Counted from the stretch's first letter, positions 40,934-51,251 are shown. The stretch is 64,000 bases of DNA from Capniomyces stellatus (GCA_001661515.1 LUVW01000043.1:62001-126000), one strand, 5' to 3'. Numbers and translations: made by a program. Notes: generated by a model not told the origin, from the sequence alone.

Positions 40934-42628
40934 ATGGTATTGCAGAGAAGGGTTAATGCCAAGACCTGCAGGCGGACAGCGGATATACTGTACATGTCGC
41001 TAGTAAAGAAGATGGCCAGTACAAGTCTAGTGCGGGGTTTGAAGGCAATAAGCATGTTTGTGAAAGAGTATGTGCACTTTATACTGTGTGTTGGAATAGT
41101 ACTGATAATGTATTTTGATGGGTTGGACAAAGTTACCAAAAGTATTTTCGAGACAGATGGGTACAGCAAAGAGATACAAACGCTGGTATTGCTGATTGAA
41201 AACCTGATATGCATTATTTCGGCGGCCAAACTGGTGGTGGTTGGGGTAAGTGTAGAGATAAAAAAAAAAGCCATTCCTTATGGGTTGGCAAGAATAAATT
41301 ACAAGGAAATGGACCACGATGTAATGATAAACCAGTCAATAGACGACGAGTCGATCGAGGAAAACAATAAGCAGATATTTAGCACTAGGCACATAAAAAA
41401 CCGTGTGATAGTAGGGGGAGACTTTTCAAAGGAGTACCTATCATACCCAACGTCGGCCTTCAATGTGTTGAAGGCGCATAGCAAAGACTCGGCGTTTTTT
41501 ACGTCGGTTCTGTTTGAGACGAATGGGAAGCATTCGGAGTATTCGCGGCTAATGACATACTTTGCGTCAACGGTGGATCTAAAAGAGTCAATCGAGGGGT
41601 ACCAGTGGCTGTTGGAGAAGCAGATAGATGCGTCAGTGTGCTCAGTTGGCAAGGCAGATAAGGCAGATAACGTGATGATTTTTGATTTATACAGCTGCTT
41701 TAAGGACGTGATGATACAGGCGTTGTCGGTTCGGTTTTTTGGGATTAATTCGTTGTGCGACTATGATCTAAAGAGCTCGATTATACATATGATTGACGAG
41801 TCGCATGGACTTTATAAAGGCACCAAGCTCAATTTGAATGTATTCCAATACGGATTTCCTGGCGAAAATTATATAGCAAAGTACTTGGATATGGAAGTGA
41901 AGAGAAGGAAGTATTTGCCGCAGGAAACTAAGCCGAGAGACATAATACAGTTTATATCGGATAATCCAAGCTTGTTTGATCTAAACGAAACAGTGTTGAT
42001 ATCATACTCGCTGCAGCTGTCATTGGAGACGGGGGTTTTGGTAAACACAATCAAGCTGCACAACGTTATAGCAGATATATCGTTGTATCCATGCGTATAC
42101 AATGAACTGAAAACCGAGCAAGACAGAATTATTAGGAAACATGGGACAGGCATCAAGATGAGCCACTTGGATGAAATGGCGGTTTTGGACGCGGTGATAA
42201 AGGAGTCGGCGCGGTTGTCGGGTACGGTGTCGTTTATGTCGCGGCACACAAAAATGGATGTGGTTCTATCGTGCGGCGTAACAATTCCAAAGGGAAAGTA
42301 TATTGGATTGAATTCGTATACGCACCACCGAAGCAAGAGTTTGTTTGGTGATGACCCCAACACCTTTGATTATCGGCGGCATATAAGGTCAAATACAAAA
42401 TTTTCCGACATCTCTCTGGAGAACTTGGTGTGGGGCGTTGGACCTAGAATGTGCCTTGCCCGCAAATATGCTGTGGCGATTCTCAAGCTGACTTTGGCTG
42501 TAATCATTAGGAAGTATGTGATATCGATTCAGTCAACTCCCAGAAAGAAAAAACTGGCTTCAATGTTTTCAAGTCTCAACAGAAACAATGGTGTTTGCCT
42601 TACACCACGCCGAACAAAGACAAATTAA
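40934..42628 (+). CDS. Divergent cytochrome P450
   Basis: 564 aa from the first ATG. The frame stays open upstream to 40835 and an AG at 40859-40860 (ctttacag) could be a 3' splice site, so a 5' exon may be missing. Two hydrophobic N-terminal segments (FILCVGIVLIMYF and LICIISAAKLVVVG) suggest membrane anchoring. P450 marks: the K-helix ExxR as E424-S-A-R427; the PERF-like region with TFDYRRH; and the heme loop WGVGPRMCLARKYA with Cys507 as axial ligand. Departures from the consensus FxxGxRxCxG are Trp for Phe and Leu for the last Gly. The I-helix AGxxT motif is not clear, with only LSLETGV at the expected place, so oxygen activation may be unusual. Substrate unknown. It is not CYP51 by these motifs. 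Confidence 0.8.
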   Translation: MVLQRRVNAKTCRRTADILYMSLVKKMASTSLVRGLKAISMFVKEYVHFILCVGIVLIMYFDGLDKVTKSIFETDGYSKEIQTLVLLIENLICIISAAKLVVVGVSVEIKKKAIPYGLARINYKEMDHDVMINQSIDDESIEENNKQIFSTRHIKNRVIVGGDFSKEYLSYPTSAFNVLKAHSKDSAFFTSVLFETNGKHSEYSRLMTYFASTVDLKESIEGYQWLLEKQIDASVCSVGKADKADNVMIFDLYSCFKDVMIQALSVRFFGINSLCDYDLKSSIIHMIDESHGLYKGTKLNLNVFQYGFPGENYIAKYLDMEVKRRKYLPQETKPRDIIQFISDNPSLFDLNETVLISYSLQLSLETGVLVNTIKLHNVIADISLYPCVYNELKTEQDRIIRKHGTGIKMSHLDEMAVLDAVIKESARLSGTVSFMSRHTKMDVVLSCGVTIPKGKYIGLNSYTHHRSKSLFGDDPNTFDYRRHIRSNTKFSDISLENLVWGVGPRMCLARKYAVAILKLTLAVIIRKYVISIQSTPRKKKLASMFSSLNRNNGVCLTPRRTKTN

Positions 42629-43156
42629 TAAACATGCCACATCATCAGTATCAACACCAACACCAATGCACTTTACTATACACTACCACACTTTATCATG
42701 TTTTATCCTATTTTACTTTTTAATTGAAAACTTGATGACTTTGTTTCTTAATGCGACTTTTTAAAATCGGAAAATGAGATATATGTGTCGTGTATACTTT
42801 ATACATATATACTTGAAGTTTGCTTTATAGTTTTTCATTAAAAGTAGGATGTTGTAGAATATGAAATCAGGAAACTTTGTAGAAACTAAAAGTATAGTAA
42901 GATATAAAGAGCAAAGTAAAAGTAAAAGTAAAAGTAAAAGTAAAAGTAAAAGTAAAAGTAAAAATAAAAATAAAAACCCAACTATACGTGGTATTAAAAG
43001 GTAGAAGCACATGAATTTGTGGACATAGATTTACTCGGTTTGAGTTTTTAAAGTGCGGCCTTGTTGGCGGAAATAGCGCCCACTATTAAACAAAGAGTAA
43101 ATAGACAAAAACAAGTTAGATTCGTGTATAACTAGTGGGTTAGGGGGGGGGGGGGN
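42629..43156. other. Intergenic region with hexamer repeat and G-run gap
   Basis: Contains a hexamer array (aaaagt)n at 42914-42976 and a G-run ending in one N (43156), which is an assembly scar. No gene seen. Confidence 0.7.
42914..42976 (+). repeat. Hexamer microsatellite (aaaagt)n
   Basis: About nine units of aaaagt, degrading to aaaaat. A short run of the same unit lies in intron 2 of the RFWD3-like gene near 59707. Confidence 0.9.
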
Positions 43157-44395
43157 GGTTTTATGGTATTTGATTCGTTTAAATTGGGCTGAATTATGGC
43201 AGGGTATGCACGTTAAATTGTAGAGTTGAAAGGGATGCTCTCTCTTTACTAAGCTTGTAGTTTTTTTGCAGCAGCCAACCAAGAGCACCAAAGTAGATTA
43301 CAATCTTTAATCAGGCATTAAGCCCTAGAGTCATATAATAACAAAATATATAAAGTTAAATATGTATAGCAATAGTGAAATAAATAAGAAAGAAGAAAGG
43401 GAAAGTGAGCGTATGGGCAGACTACTTAGGCGACCTAACCAAAGACACGTCGGGTAACAGCCGAGACGCCACAAAGTGGAGAAAATACATAAAAAAAAAG
43501 ACAAAATAGGCACAACCATTTACGAAGAGTGCAACGAACCAGTCAAATGGGAGAACATTACGGAAGCACTGAAATTCTCACCCAAAAACAAAGCACCAGG
43601 AAACGACGGTATCCCAAGCGAGATCTACAAACTCATGAGCACCAAAGAAACACCCACAAACCACTTTGCAAAAGTGATTTTCAAAATAATAACACGGATT
43701 TGGTATGACGGAAAAGTACCAGAAATCCTAAAAGCCAGCGCAGTGGTCCCAGTCCCAAAAATGGGGAACCTGAAAGACCCAAACAACTACAAAGAAATAG
43801 CCCCAATAGCGTCTCTATTAAAAGTGGTTGCCAAACTAGTAGCCATTAGACTCGGCAGGATAAACACTAAATACAACATGCTAGCCAAAGAACAAGCAGG
43901 ATTTAGAGCATAAGAAGGGTGCATAGCGCAAGCCACCACATTATACTAAATATTAAGGAGAAGAAAACTTGAAGGAAAACCAACATGGATAGGATTTATT
44001 GACTTTGCAAAGGCATACGCAGAATTCACCGGACTTTGAACTTATGCCCAACTCAGCTCGTAATAAGCTGGTAGATGAGCTTCTCGAGGGAGAACTAAAG
44101 ATCAAGGCATCTGCCATCCAAAAGAAAGAACATGACCGCTCAGTCTCGATGACGCTTGCAACAGCATCATTCTTGACTTTAATCCGCGCAGCCCGGTTAC
44201 TAAGACTCGATTGGATTAGTACATCACCAGCCCCACTGAACCAACGCTACCAAGGTACGGTGTCCCTAGAGAGACAACATGGAGTAGGATAGTATTTGAA
44301 TTAGTCACTTTTTTTTAAATAGTGTTCCACTAGCTTTGTAATATTTTTGAGTACTGTATTAGTGAACCCGTAATAAAAAATAAAATAAAAAAATA
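43157..44395 (+). mobile_element. Internally deleted LINE derivative, copy 1
   Basis: The 5' part encodes the start of an RT domain (NKAPGNDGIPSEIYK, DPNNYKEIAPIASLLK, AKEQAGFRA), related to the ORF at 12.9 kb but stopped by TAA at 43911. The RT sequence then jumps at about 44022 (FIDFAKAYA/EFTGL) to the element's last roughly 270 coding nt and the 3' UTR with A-rich tail. The fingers and palm of RT, including FADD, are deleted. A nearly identical copy lies at 46819-48052, sharing the deletion and the stops. Confidence 0.85.
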
Positions 44396-45224
44396 CTTGT
44401 GTTTTATTGTTGAATCCATTTTTAAAAATAAAAATAAAAAATAAATGTAGAATCTAAACTCCTATAGCTATGTGGTTAGTTACTTTAAAAAGTTATGCTA
44501 TTCCTTAGTAGGAAGTTTGCATCTATGCCTTTAGGATGTTTTATACCTTATATGATATTGCTAGCTGGTTGGTTTCGATCTTTTTTTTTGAAACTGTTGA
44601 TTTGTGTGGTTGGTATTTAGCTTGAAATGTGAAATCAGTTTATCAAAATGACAAATGTTGCGACTAATAATATATTTGGATGCAGGTTGGAGTGACACGA
44701 TGTATCGACGTTCTAAAAATAAACGCCTGGATTATGTAAGCTGGATCTTGGTGTTTAAGAGATCGAATGGTATTTATTAGGCAGTAATGGCGTCTTTACC
44801 AGTTAACTTAACGCCAAAGCAATATTTGTGATTTATTAAATTTTTGACTTTGTTACTGTAACGTTAACGATGTTTATAACGTTGTCTATGTTTTATTACA
44901 AGTCAATCAAAAAGTAAAATCTGTTAACAGAGGGATTTTTAAGTAAAAAGCGGATATAACTTTATACAATATCCAATACAGCTAAAGGTTAGTCCATTAG
45001 AATAATATATATAATACATTACGTTTTACATTATATATTGGTTTCTGCTTTCTAATAACATTCTATTTTTATTTCTGTTTGATTAAAAACATTCTATTTT
45101 TAGAAACTGTGTTGAAGGGCAGTGATATAATATTTTAATGCAGCACCCGTACGTATGCTAAAAAACAATGCAGATAGCAGTGTATTATGAACCCAGAAAG
45201 GGCTCAGAAAAAAGTATTTCATTT

Positions 45225-45300
45225 TTTATTTATTTAATTTATTTATTTATTTGGTTTATTAGTAACAAAATCAACACAACAAAACATAAAGTATTTAAAC
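45225..45300 (-). repeat. Solo LINE 3' tail, minus orientation
   Basis: A ttatttattt run followed by ggtttattagtaac and aaatcaacacaacaaaac is the reverse complement of the 3' end of the LINE at 12.8-15.1 kb. No RT sequence is attached. Confidence 0.6.
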
Positions 45301-45412
45301 AGCTGGAAAAACCGCAAAAGCAGTAAAATTCAACACACAGCATCACCGGATTCACAGCACAACAACAACAGCACTATAACCAGGCATTAGAAACTTAGAA
45401 GCACGCAATCCT

Positions 45413-45420
45413 TATATAAA
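45413..45420 (+). promoter_or_regulatory. TATA box of the Thr/Cys-rich protein gene
   Basis: TATATAAA lies 63 nt upstream of the ATG. It sits between a LINE tail and the gene. Confidence 0.45.
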
Positions 45421-45482
45421 GACAGCATACATACCAATTTAGACAACAGTAAAATACCAGAACTCTTAGTCAAGAAAAAAAA

Positions 45483-46544
45483 ATGAAGCAAACAGTATTT
45501 TTGTACGTAGCAATGGCCATGGGTGCATATGGGTTGAGCTGTAGCTCAAACTCAAATGGCTGGGCAGCTTGTTCAGGGGGACAAGTCAATGGCTATGCGT
45601 ATTCACCAATGATTTTTAAGGCTGAGACATCAGGATTCAATAGCATTCCAACTGGAATAGCAGATATTTGGAGTGATATGATTGAACCTTCGTCAAAATT
45701 TGCCAACACATATGTCCACCCAACCTACAGAAGGTATACAAACCCAGTAACCGGTGATCAGTGGATGTTGGCAACAACAGTTCAGTATTCGTTGAAGCGA
45801 TCAATTTCCAAGCACGAGTACAGATCCGCGTTCAAAGATATTCTTGATGTGATGAATAGCGGGAAAACCTACATGGGTACATTCAACAGCATCTATGGAT
45901 CAGCTACACTGGAAGCGTTCCCATTAAGAATCCAGTCTGAGTTTGAAGCAGAGTTGGTGGCCAAGTGCCCAACAATTGAAGAGTGTCCAGCGCAAACAGT
46001 TTGTCCATCACCAACAGTCTGCCCACCAGTGGAGACATGCAAGCCACCAACAACGGTAACAGAAACAGTAAATGAAACAGTAACCACCACATTGGTTGAT
46101 GGGAGCAAGCCAACCACAGTGACCGAGTTTGTGACAGCTGTAGGACCGGGATCAACAGTTACTCAAGTAATAACTGAGGTCAAGCCAGGAACCACCACTG
46201 TTATCACCAGCACATTTACAGGAACCACAACCGATGCTGTCACTACCACAGATGCTGCTACAACCACAGCTGTTCCTGCTTGTGATGGAGTGCCAAACCC
46301 AGCCGCAGAAGCTAAATGCATTGCTGCCAACTCTGCAGATATGTGGGTAGCCAATCATCTTGAGTGCAATTGCACAGCTACTGGTTGTGTTGAATGTTTA
46401 CCTTGTGTAAGAAGTAATCTTGAAAACCCAGAAAAAAAACTCGCTTGTGTAATGAGGCATAGAGGTGTATTCTGGGTTGAAGGAAAAGAGATGTGGGAGT
46501 GTGGAATGGACGGTTGTGAGTTCATGTATGGAATGATGCCATAA
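45483..46544 (+). CDS. Secreted Thr-rich, Cys-rich protein of unknown function
   Basis: A 353-aa single-exon ORF. Residues 1-18 are a signal peptide (FLYVAMAMGAYGLSC). An N-terminal domain of about 140 residues (GYAYSPMIFKAETSGF... IYGSATLEAFPLR) has no match known to me. A Cys/Pro spacer (CPTIEECPAQTVCPSPTVCPP) and a Thr/Val-rich stalk (about 190-265) follow; the stalk resembles fungal mucin-like cell-surface proteins. Last is a compact C-terminal domain of about 90 residues with about ten Cys (CNCTATGCVECLPC... CGMDGC). No C-terminal hydrophobic GPI signal is present, so secretion rather than anchoring is likely. It sits between two LINE derivatives. An adhesin or cuticle/host-surface protein is a guess from architecture only. 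Confidence 0.8.
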   Translation: MKQTVFLYVAMAMGAYGLSCSSNSNGWAACSGGQVNGYAYSPMIFKAETSGFNSIPTGIADIWSDMIEPSSKFANTYVHPTYRRYTNPVTGDQWMLATTVQYSLKRSISKHEYRSAFKDILDVMNSGKTYMGTFNSIYGSATLEAFPLRIQSEFEAELVAKCPTIEECPAQTVCPSPTVCPPVETCKPPTTVTETVNETVTTTLVDGSKPTTVTEFVTAVGPGSTVTQVITEVKPGTTTVITSTFTGTTTDAVTTTDAATTTAVPACDGVPNPAAEAKCIAANSADMWVANHLECNCTATGCVECLPCVRSNLENPEKKLACVMRHRGVFWVEGKEMWECGMDGCEFMYGMMP

Positions 46545-46818
46545 AGATTGTTTACTTTTTATCGTTTAGCTTATTTGTTTTGACTACTTAAAAAAAAATT
46601 AATGTAAAATCAAACATATTACTTTAATATTGAGTTGAAAATGGTATTGCCAATTTGTGATTTTTTGATATTTGCGAAATATCGAACATTAGTGTAATTG
46701 CCAATAGTAGGGACAAGGATAATATTGGGTTCAGTTGGCATTGAATTGAAGAATAAAGTGTAAACGAGAATAAAAGGATAAATGAAAAATAAATAAATAA
46801 GAATAAGGATAATTCGGG
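46545..46818. other. Intergenic spacer
   Basis: 3' flank of the secreted-protein gene up to the second deleted LINE. AT-rich with nothing recognisable. Confidence 0.55.
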
Positions 46819-48052
46819 TTTTATGGTATTTGATTCGTTTAAATTGGGCTGAATTATGGCAGGGTATGCACGTTAAATTGTAGAGTTGAAAGGGATGCTC
46901 TCTCTTTACTAAGCTTGTAGTTTTTTTGCAGCAGCCAACCAAGAGCACCAAAGTAGATTACAATCTTTAATCAGGCATTAAGCCCTAGAGTCATATAATA
47001 ACAAAATATATAAAGTTAAATATGTATAGCAATAGTGAAATAAATAAGAAAGAAGAAAGGGAAAGTGAGCGTATGGGCAGACTACTTAGGCGACCTAACC
47101 AAAGACACGTCGGGTAACAGCCGAGACGCCACAAAGTGGAGAAAATACATAAAAAAAAAGACAAAATAGGCACAACCATTTACGAAGAGTGCAACGAACC
47201 AGTCAAATGGGAGAACATTACGGAAGCACTGAAATTCTCACCCAAAAACAAAGCACCAGGAAACGACGGTATCCCAAGCGAGATCTACAAACTCATGAGC
47301 ACCAAAGAAACACCCACAAACCACTTTGCAAAAGTGATTTTCAAAATAATAACACGGATTTGGTATGACGGAAAAGTACCAGAAATCCTAAAAGCCAGCG
47401 CAGTGGTCCCAGTCCCAAAAATGGGGAACCTGAAAGACCCAAACAACTACAAAGAAATAGCCCCAATAGCGTCTCTATTAAAAGTGGTTGCCAAACTAGT
47501 AGCCATTAGACTCGGCAGGATAAACACTAAATACAACATGCTAGCCAAAGAACAAGCAGGATTTAGAGCATAAGAAGGGTGCATAGCGCAAGCCACCACA
47601 TTATACTAAATATTAAGGAGAAGAAAACTTGAAGGAAAACCAACATGGATAGGATTTATTGACTTTGCAAAGGCATACGCAGAATTCACCGGACTTTGAA
47701 CTTATGCCCAACTCAGCTCGTAATAAGCTGGTAGATGAGCTTCTCGAGGGAGAACTAAAGATCAAGGCATCTGCCATCCAAAAGAAAGAACATGACCGCT
47801 CAGTCTCGATGACGCTTGCAACAGCATCATTCTTGACTTTAATCCGCGCAGCCCGGTTACTAAGACTCGATTGGATTAGTACATCACCAGCCCCACTGAA
47901 CCAACGCTACCAAGGTACGGTGTCCCTAGAGAGACAACATGGAGTAGGATAGTATTTGAATTAGTCACTTTTTTTTAAATAGTGTTCCACTAGCTTTGTA
48001 ATATTTTTGAGTATTGTATTATTTAACCCATAATAAAATAAATAAAAAATAA
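46819..48052 (+). mobile_element. Internally deleted LINE derivative, copy 2
   Basis: Matches 43157-44395 almost base for base from ggttttatgg to the 3' UTR, with the same TAA (47571), the same internal deletion junction (about 47682) and the same downstream frame. Only the A-rich tail differs. The shared lesions mean that the two copies descend from one already-deleted element. Confidence 0.88.
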
Positions 48053-48064
48053 AACTTTTAACAG

Positions 48065-48300
48065 AGCTCATCAAATTCTGACTTTGTTTACATTTCAGCC
48101 CGAAAAAAACTGATGGGAAAGTTACTTGAGGGGGGGGGGGCTAAAGATGAAAGTTTCTGTTATATAAAAGAAAGAGCCCGAGTATCCGGTCTCAATAACG
48201 CTTTCAGCAGCCTCACTCCTGACTTTAACACGTACAATCTTATTACTAAGACTCGATGAGGTTAGTAAATAACCAGTTCCTTGCCCCAAATCCATCAAGA
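48065..48300 (+). mobile_element. Degenerate LINE 3' relic with G-run
   Basis: Around a G-run (about 48130-48140) the sequence ctaaagatgaaagtttctgt... gctttcagcagcctcactcctgac... actaagactcgatgaggttagta is a decayed form of the 3' coding end seen in the better copies (SVSMTLATASFL... RLLRLD). A similar relic with a G-run starts at 52609. Confidence 0.65.
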
Positions 48301-48984
48301 CATGTTTATCTGTAGTGGGACGAGAGATAATAGGATACTAATTAATCATATTTTTGAGCATGTTAACATTGCAGGCATTATGGGGCAAAATGTTGGGAAT
48401 AAAAGCATGTACCTGTGCCAGCCTGCAGCTGTTATCAACACCTTTAAAAATATTTTGTCAATTCTGTCAATTCTGACAATAAAAAGATGTAATATATAGT
48501 GCTGAAAGTAAAAATGATAAACTGTACCATTTACAATCAAGCCGAATCCATGATGTTAAAGTGTTGTTTAGAAACGTAAGGAAACTGTGTAAATTAGGCT
48601 GATTCGACATAAAACAGTCCAACCCAACATAAAACAGATAGAAAAATAGAAAAATAGAAAATCACGGCTAAACACAAAAAAGCATAACAATGTTCAAACC
48701 ACCAACTATTGGCGAGTTGAACGGCTAAACTTTAAATTAAGTACTATGAAAATCGTAAAGAGTTCTGGAAGTAAGGAGCTCAAGTATATATCACAACTGA
48801 TGATGCTATTTCTCCCCAACCAGCAACCCTACAGCAGCATGTAGCATTAAAATTGAGCTGGCCAAGTATTACTAGAAAGAAATAAAGTTTACAAACAGAA
48901 ACAAGAGAATATTAGTCAAAAAGTGTGTTTACATTGTAGAAAAGACAAAAACAAAAGTGTAGAGTATGTTTTGTAGAGCTAAAA
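48301..48984. other. Promoter region of trypsin paralogue 1
   Basis: Clearly homologous to about 52770-53470 upstream of the second paralogue, so the promoter was duplicated with the gene. A TATATAT motif at 48785-48791 is a candidate TATA box. No gene of its own is seen. Confidence 0.6.
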
Positions 48985-49041
48985 ATGAGAGTCAAGTTGG
49001 ATCTGATTCTTGTAATTTTGGTTAGTGGTTTATTTGTATAA
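48985..49041 (+). CDS. Conserved upstream ORF, 18 codons
   Basis: ATG to TAA, encoding a hydrophobic signal-like peptide (MRVKLDLILVILVSG...). The same uORF with two substitutions lies at the same distance from the second paralogue (53475-53531). It ends 91 nt before the main ATG. It may regulate translation, or be a former first exon or alternative signal peptide. I found no consensus splice pair that joins it to the main frame. Confidence 0.4.
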   Translation: MRVKLDLILVILVSGLFV

Positions 49042-49132
49042 ATACCGAGTGGAAACCACTGTTTTTATTTTCTCAATTATAAACCAATTTCAAGTAGTGA
49101 TATCAGCAAACAGCAAACCAATATTATCAGTC

Positions 49133-50707
49133 ATGAAAGTCAGTACAGTCAGCGTTCTGGTCAGCTACTCATTGGCATCAGTGTCAGGATCCTGGATTTC
49201 GGATCTGGGGTCGGATACGGTAAGCCAGGGAAGTAGCTCTGGAGAAGGACAAAGCTTGAGCAAGAGGATCATAGGAGGTGATAATATCGAGTTAAAAGAG
49301 GTGCCATACATTGTTTCTTTATACTACTCAGTAAAAGGCAGCCCCAGAATTACTAAAAATAATTGTGGAGGATCGATAATTTCAAAGAATTACATTCTTA
49401 CGGCTGCACACTGTGTTAAAAAGTATTTGGAAAATAAGGATAAATTAGAAATTGAGATATCGGCCAATTCAAAGTTTAGTTTTGCGAGTGGAGCAAAGAA
49501 GTTTAAAGCGAGTGAAATCATAGCACACCCCAAGTACTATGATGAGTTTTATGGATATGATATTGCGCTGATACGAGTCGACGATGAGGAGTTCCATAAT
49601 CTTGGAATAAAGTGTGCCAAGATCTACAATCATGAAGTTGATTCCTCATACAAAATCAAAGTTGCTGGTTGGGGTAAGACCTCTAAGGATAAAATAACTG
49701 TTGCAGGAGGTCCATTGAAGGCGGTGAATGTGAGTCTTATCAGTAGAGGCGATGTTTTCAAGTACTTTACATTTGAGAGACACATGCCTCACAGTGCGTT
49801 GTTTTACTACGATAAGGGGGGTGGATCAGCAGCTTGCGGAGATTCGGGAGGACCAGTGTACTTTCCTGAATCCGAAAATGCAATAGTTGGGTTGGTTTCG
49901 TCTGGATACGAACTAAGCATCACTGATGAGTTTAAAAACGCAGGTTTGGATCATTTGTCAGGAAGCACTCGAAAAGTTAAAATGAATACAAAGTTGAGAG
50001 ACCATATGGACTGGATTTTGGAGGTCACAATTCTTGAACCAAAAGACGTTCTTGTATACCCAGAAGAGTATGGCTCGTGGAAGAAGGACAAGGATTCCAA
50101 AATCATAAGAATAAAAGAGAAATATGAGAATATTCGTCAGGTTGTGGAAGCAGAAGCGTTTACCGAGGGTTTTGCCGAGCAGGCAGCAGCAGGGTTCTTG
50201 GAAGACACAAAAGTATATATAAAGTACATTGTTGAAAGAATGTTAACAGCAGATTTAGTACAATATAGATATAATTTAGGTGAAGAGATTAAGGCAGTGG
50301 CAATTATCAATGATGAAGCAAATAAGAAGAAACGCGAAAAAATGGGCGTTGGTATGATCAAAAATTACATAAAAGATGAGTTGAGAAAAAGATATGCTCC
50401 TGTAAACAAGGAATCAAGTGCCAACGTAATAAAGCTGTGGAAAGACATGAATGTTGATGATTCAGATTATATAGACTTTTTGCAGGGAATTTTGACGGGA
50501 CTGTCTAGCTCTTTAGTTTTAAAGAAGCTTGAAAAGAAGTTTGAACAATACAGTATTCAAATGATAGAAGAGACAAAGGTTGCTTTCAATGAAATAGATT
50601 TGAAGGAACTTGCCTCACGTAAACTCGTCACTTCGAAAAGTATGATTAAAGGCTTTGGTGATAAAATTAGGAAATATTACCTCAAAAAGGCAACAAACCC
50701 TGAGTAG
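49133..50707 (+). CDS. Secreted trypsin-like protease with helical C-terminal extension, paralogue 1
   Basis: 524 aa from the ATG at 49133; an in-frame GTG at 49025 was rejected because a signal peptide starts at this ATG. Signal peptide at residues 1-18, then a short Ser/Gly-rich propeptide ending KR, followed by IIGG (R45/I46), a typical trypsin activation or kexin site. The S1 triad is complete: His93 in LTAAHC, Asp143 in YDIALIRV, Ser238 in CGDSGGPVYF. The S1 domain ends near residue 305 (RDHMDWIL). The remaining 215 residues or so are charged and predicted helical by eye (EYENIRQVVEAEAFTEGFAEQAAAG onward) and match no domain I know. An extracellular endopeptidase is likely. Specificity is not assigned, since the residue at the S1 base was not identified with certainty. 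Confidence 0.9.
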   Translation: MKVSTVSVLVSYSLASVSGSWISDLGSDTVSQGSSSGEGQSLSKRIIGGDNIELKEVPYIVSLYYSVKGSPRITKNNCGGSIISKNYILTAAHCVKKYLENKDKLEIEISANSKFSFASGAKKFKASEIIAHPKYYDEFYGYDIALIRVDDEEFHNLGIKCAKIYNHEVDSSYKIKVAGWGKTSKDKITVAGGPLKAVNVSLISRGDVFKYFTFERHMPHSALFYYDKGGGSAACGDSGGPVYFPESENAIVGLVSSGYELSITDEFKNAGLDHLSGSTRKVKMNTKLRDHMDWILEVTILEPKDVLVYPEEYGSWKKDKDSKIIRIKEKYENIRQVVEAEAFTEGFAEQAAAGFLEDTKVYIKYIVERMLTADLVQYRYNLGEEIKAVAIINDEANKKKREKMGVGMIKNYIKDELRKRYAPVNKESSANVIKLWKDMNVDDSDYIDFLQGILTGLSSSLVLKKLEKKFEQYSIQMIEETKVAFNEIDLKELASRKLVTSKSMIKGFGDKIRKYYLKKATNPE

Positions 50708-51251
50708 TAGAGGTTTCGTTTTTATTATTTAGTTTTACAGTGCATTTCACATATTTGGAGTTGGTGTGTGCCGAGGTGAGGGGTTTAGCGCCTTGATGTA
50801 GTGATTTTACAGTTTTATTTTATTATTAATAGTTGTAATTAAATAAATCAAGAAAAATAAAATAACCTGACCACTTAGGCTCGATGAAGCTTGCAGCAGC
50901 CTTATTCTTGACATTAACTTGTGAAACCTATTACTAAATCTAGAAAGTATCAGTTAATTAATATCACTGTTATTGTATATCAAGATTTTGGGTAGTAAGG
51001 TATCTATCTGTGTCAACCTGCAGTTATAACCAGTATCTTTGAAAAAAATATGTATCTGTTTCGTCAATAAAAATAAATAAAAAGTGCCGAGTATTAGGCA
51101 TTGACTACTGAGTTTAATCGAATGCATGTGTCAGGTTTTGATTAGAGCAAGAGCTAAAAGATAGTAAGAGCTTAAAGATAGCAAGTTGCTCTGGAGAAAC
51201 AAAAAAAATAAAAAGGAATTGAGAAATTATAAATGGGGAGGATAGAAAGGT
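50708..51251. other. Intergenic region with LINE relic
   Basis: 3' flank of the protease gene. At about 50876-50945 a short decayed LINE 3' end is recognisable (ctcgatgaagcttgcagcagcc... ttactaaat). No gene seen. Confidence 0.55.

Larger units (their letters stand above)
44396..45482. other. Intergenic region with solo LINE tail
   Basis: AT-rich and without a recognisable gene. A minus-strand LINE tail occupies about 45225-45300, just upstream of the promoter of the secreted-protein gene. Confidence 0.6.

Noticed and set aside
49025..49132. Longer N-terminus of trypsin paralogue 1 from 49025
   Set aside because: The initiator would be GTG, and a good signal peptide begins at the ATG at 49133, aligned with the ATG of paralogue 2.
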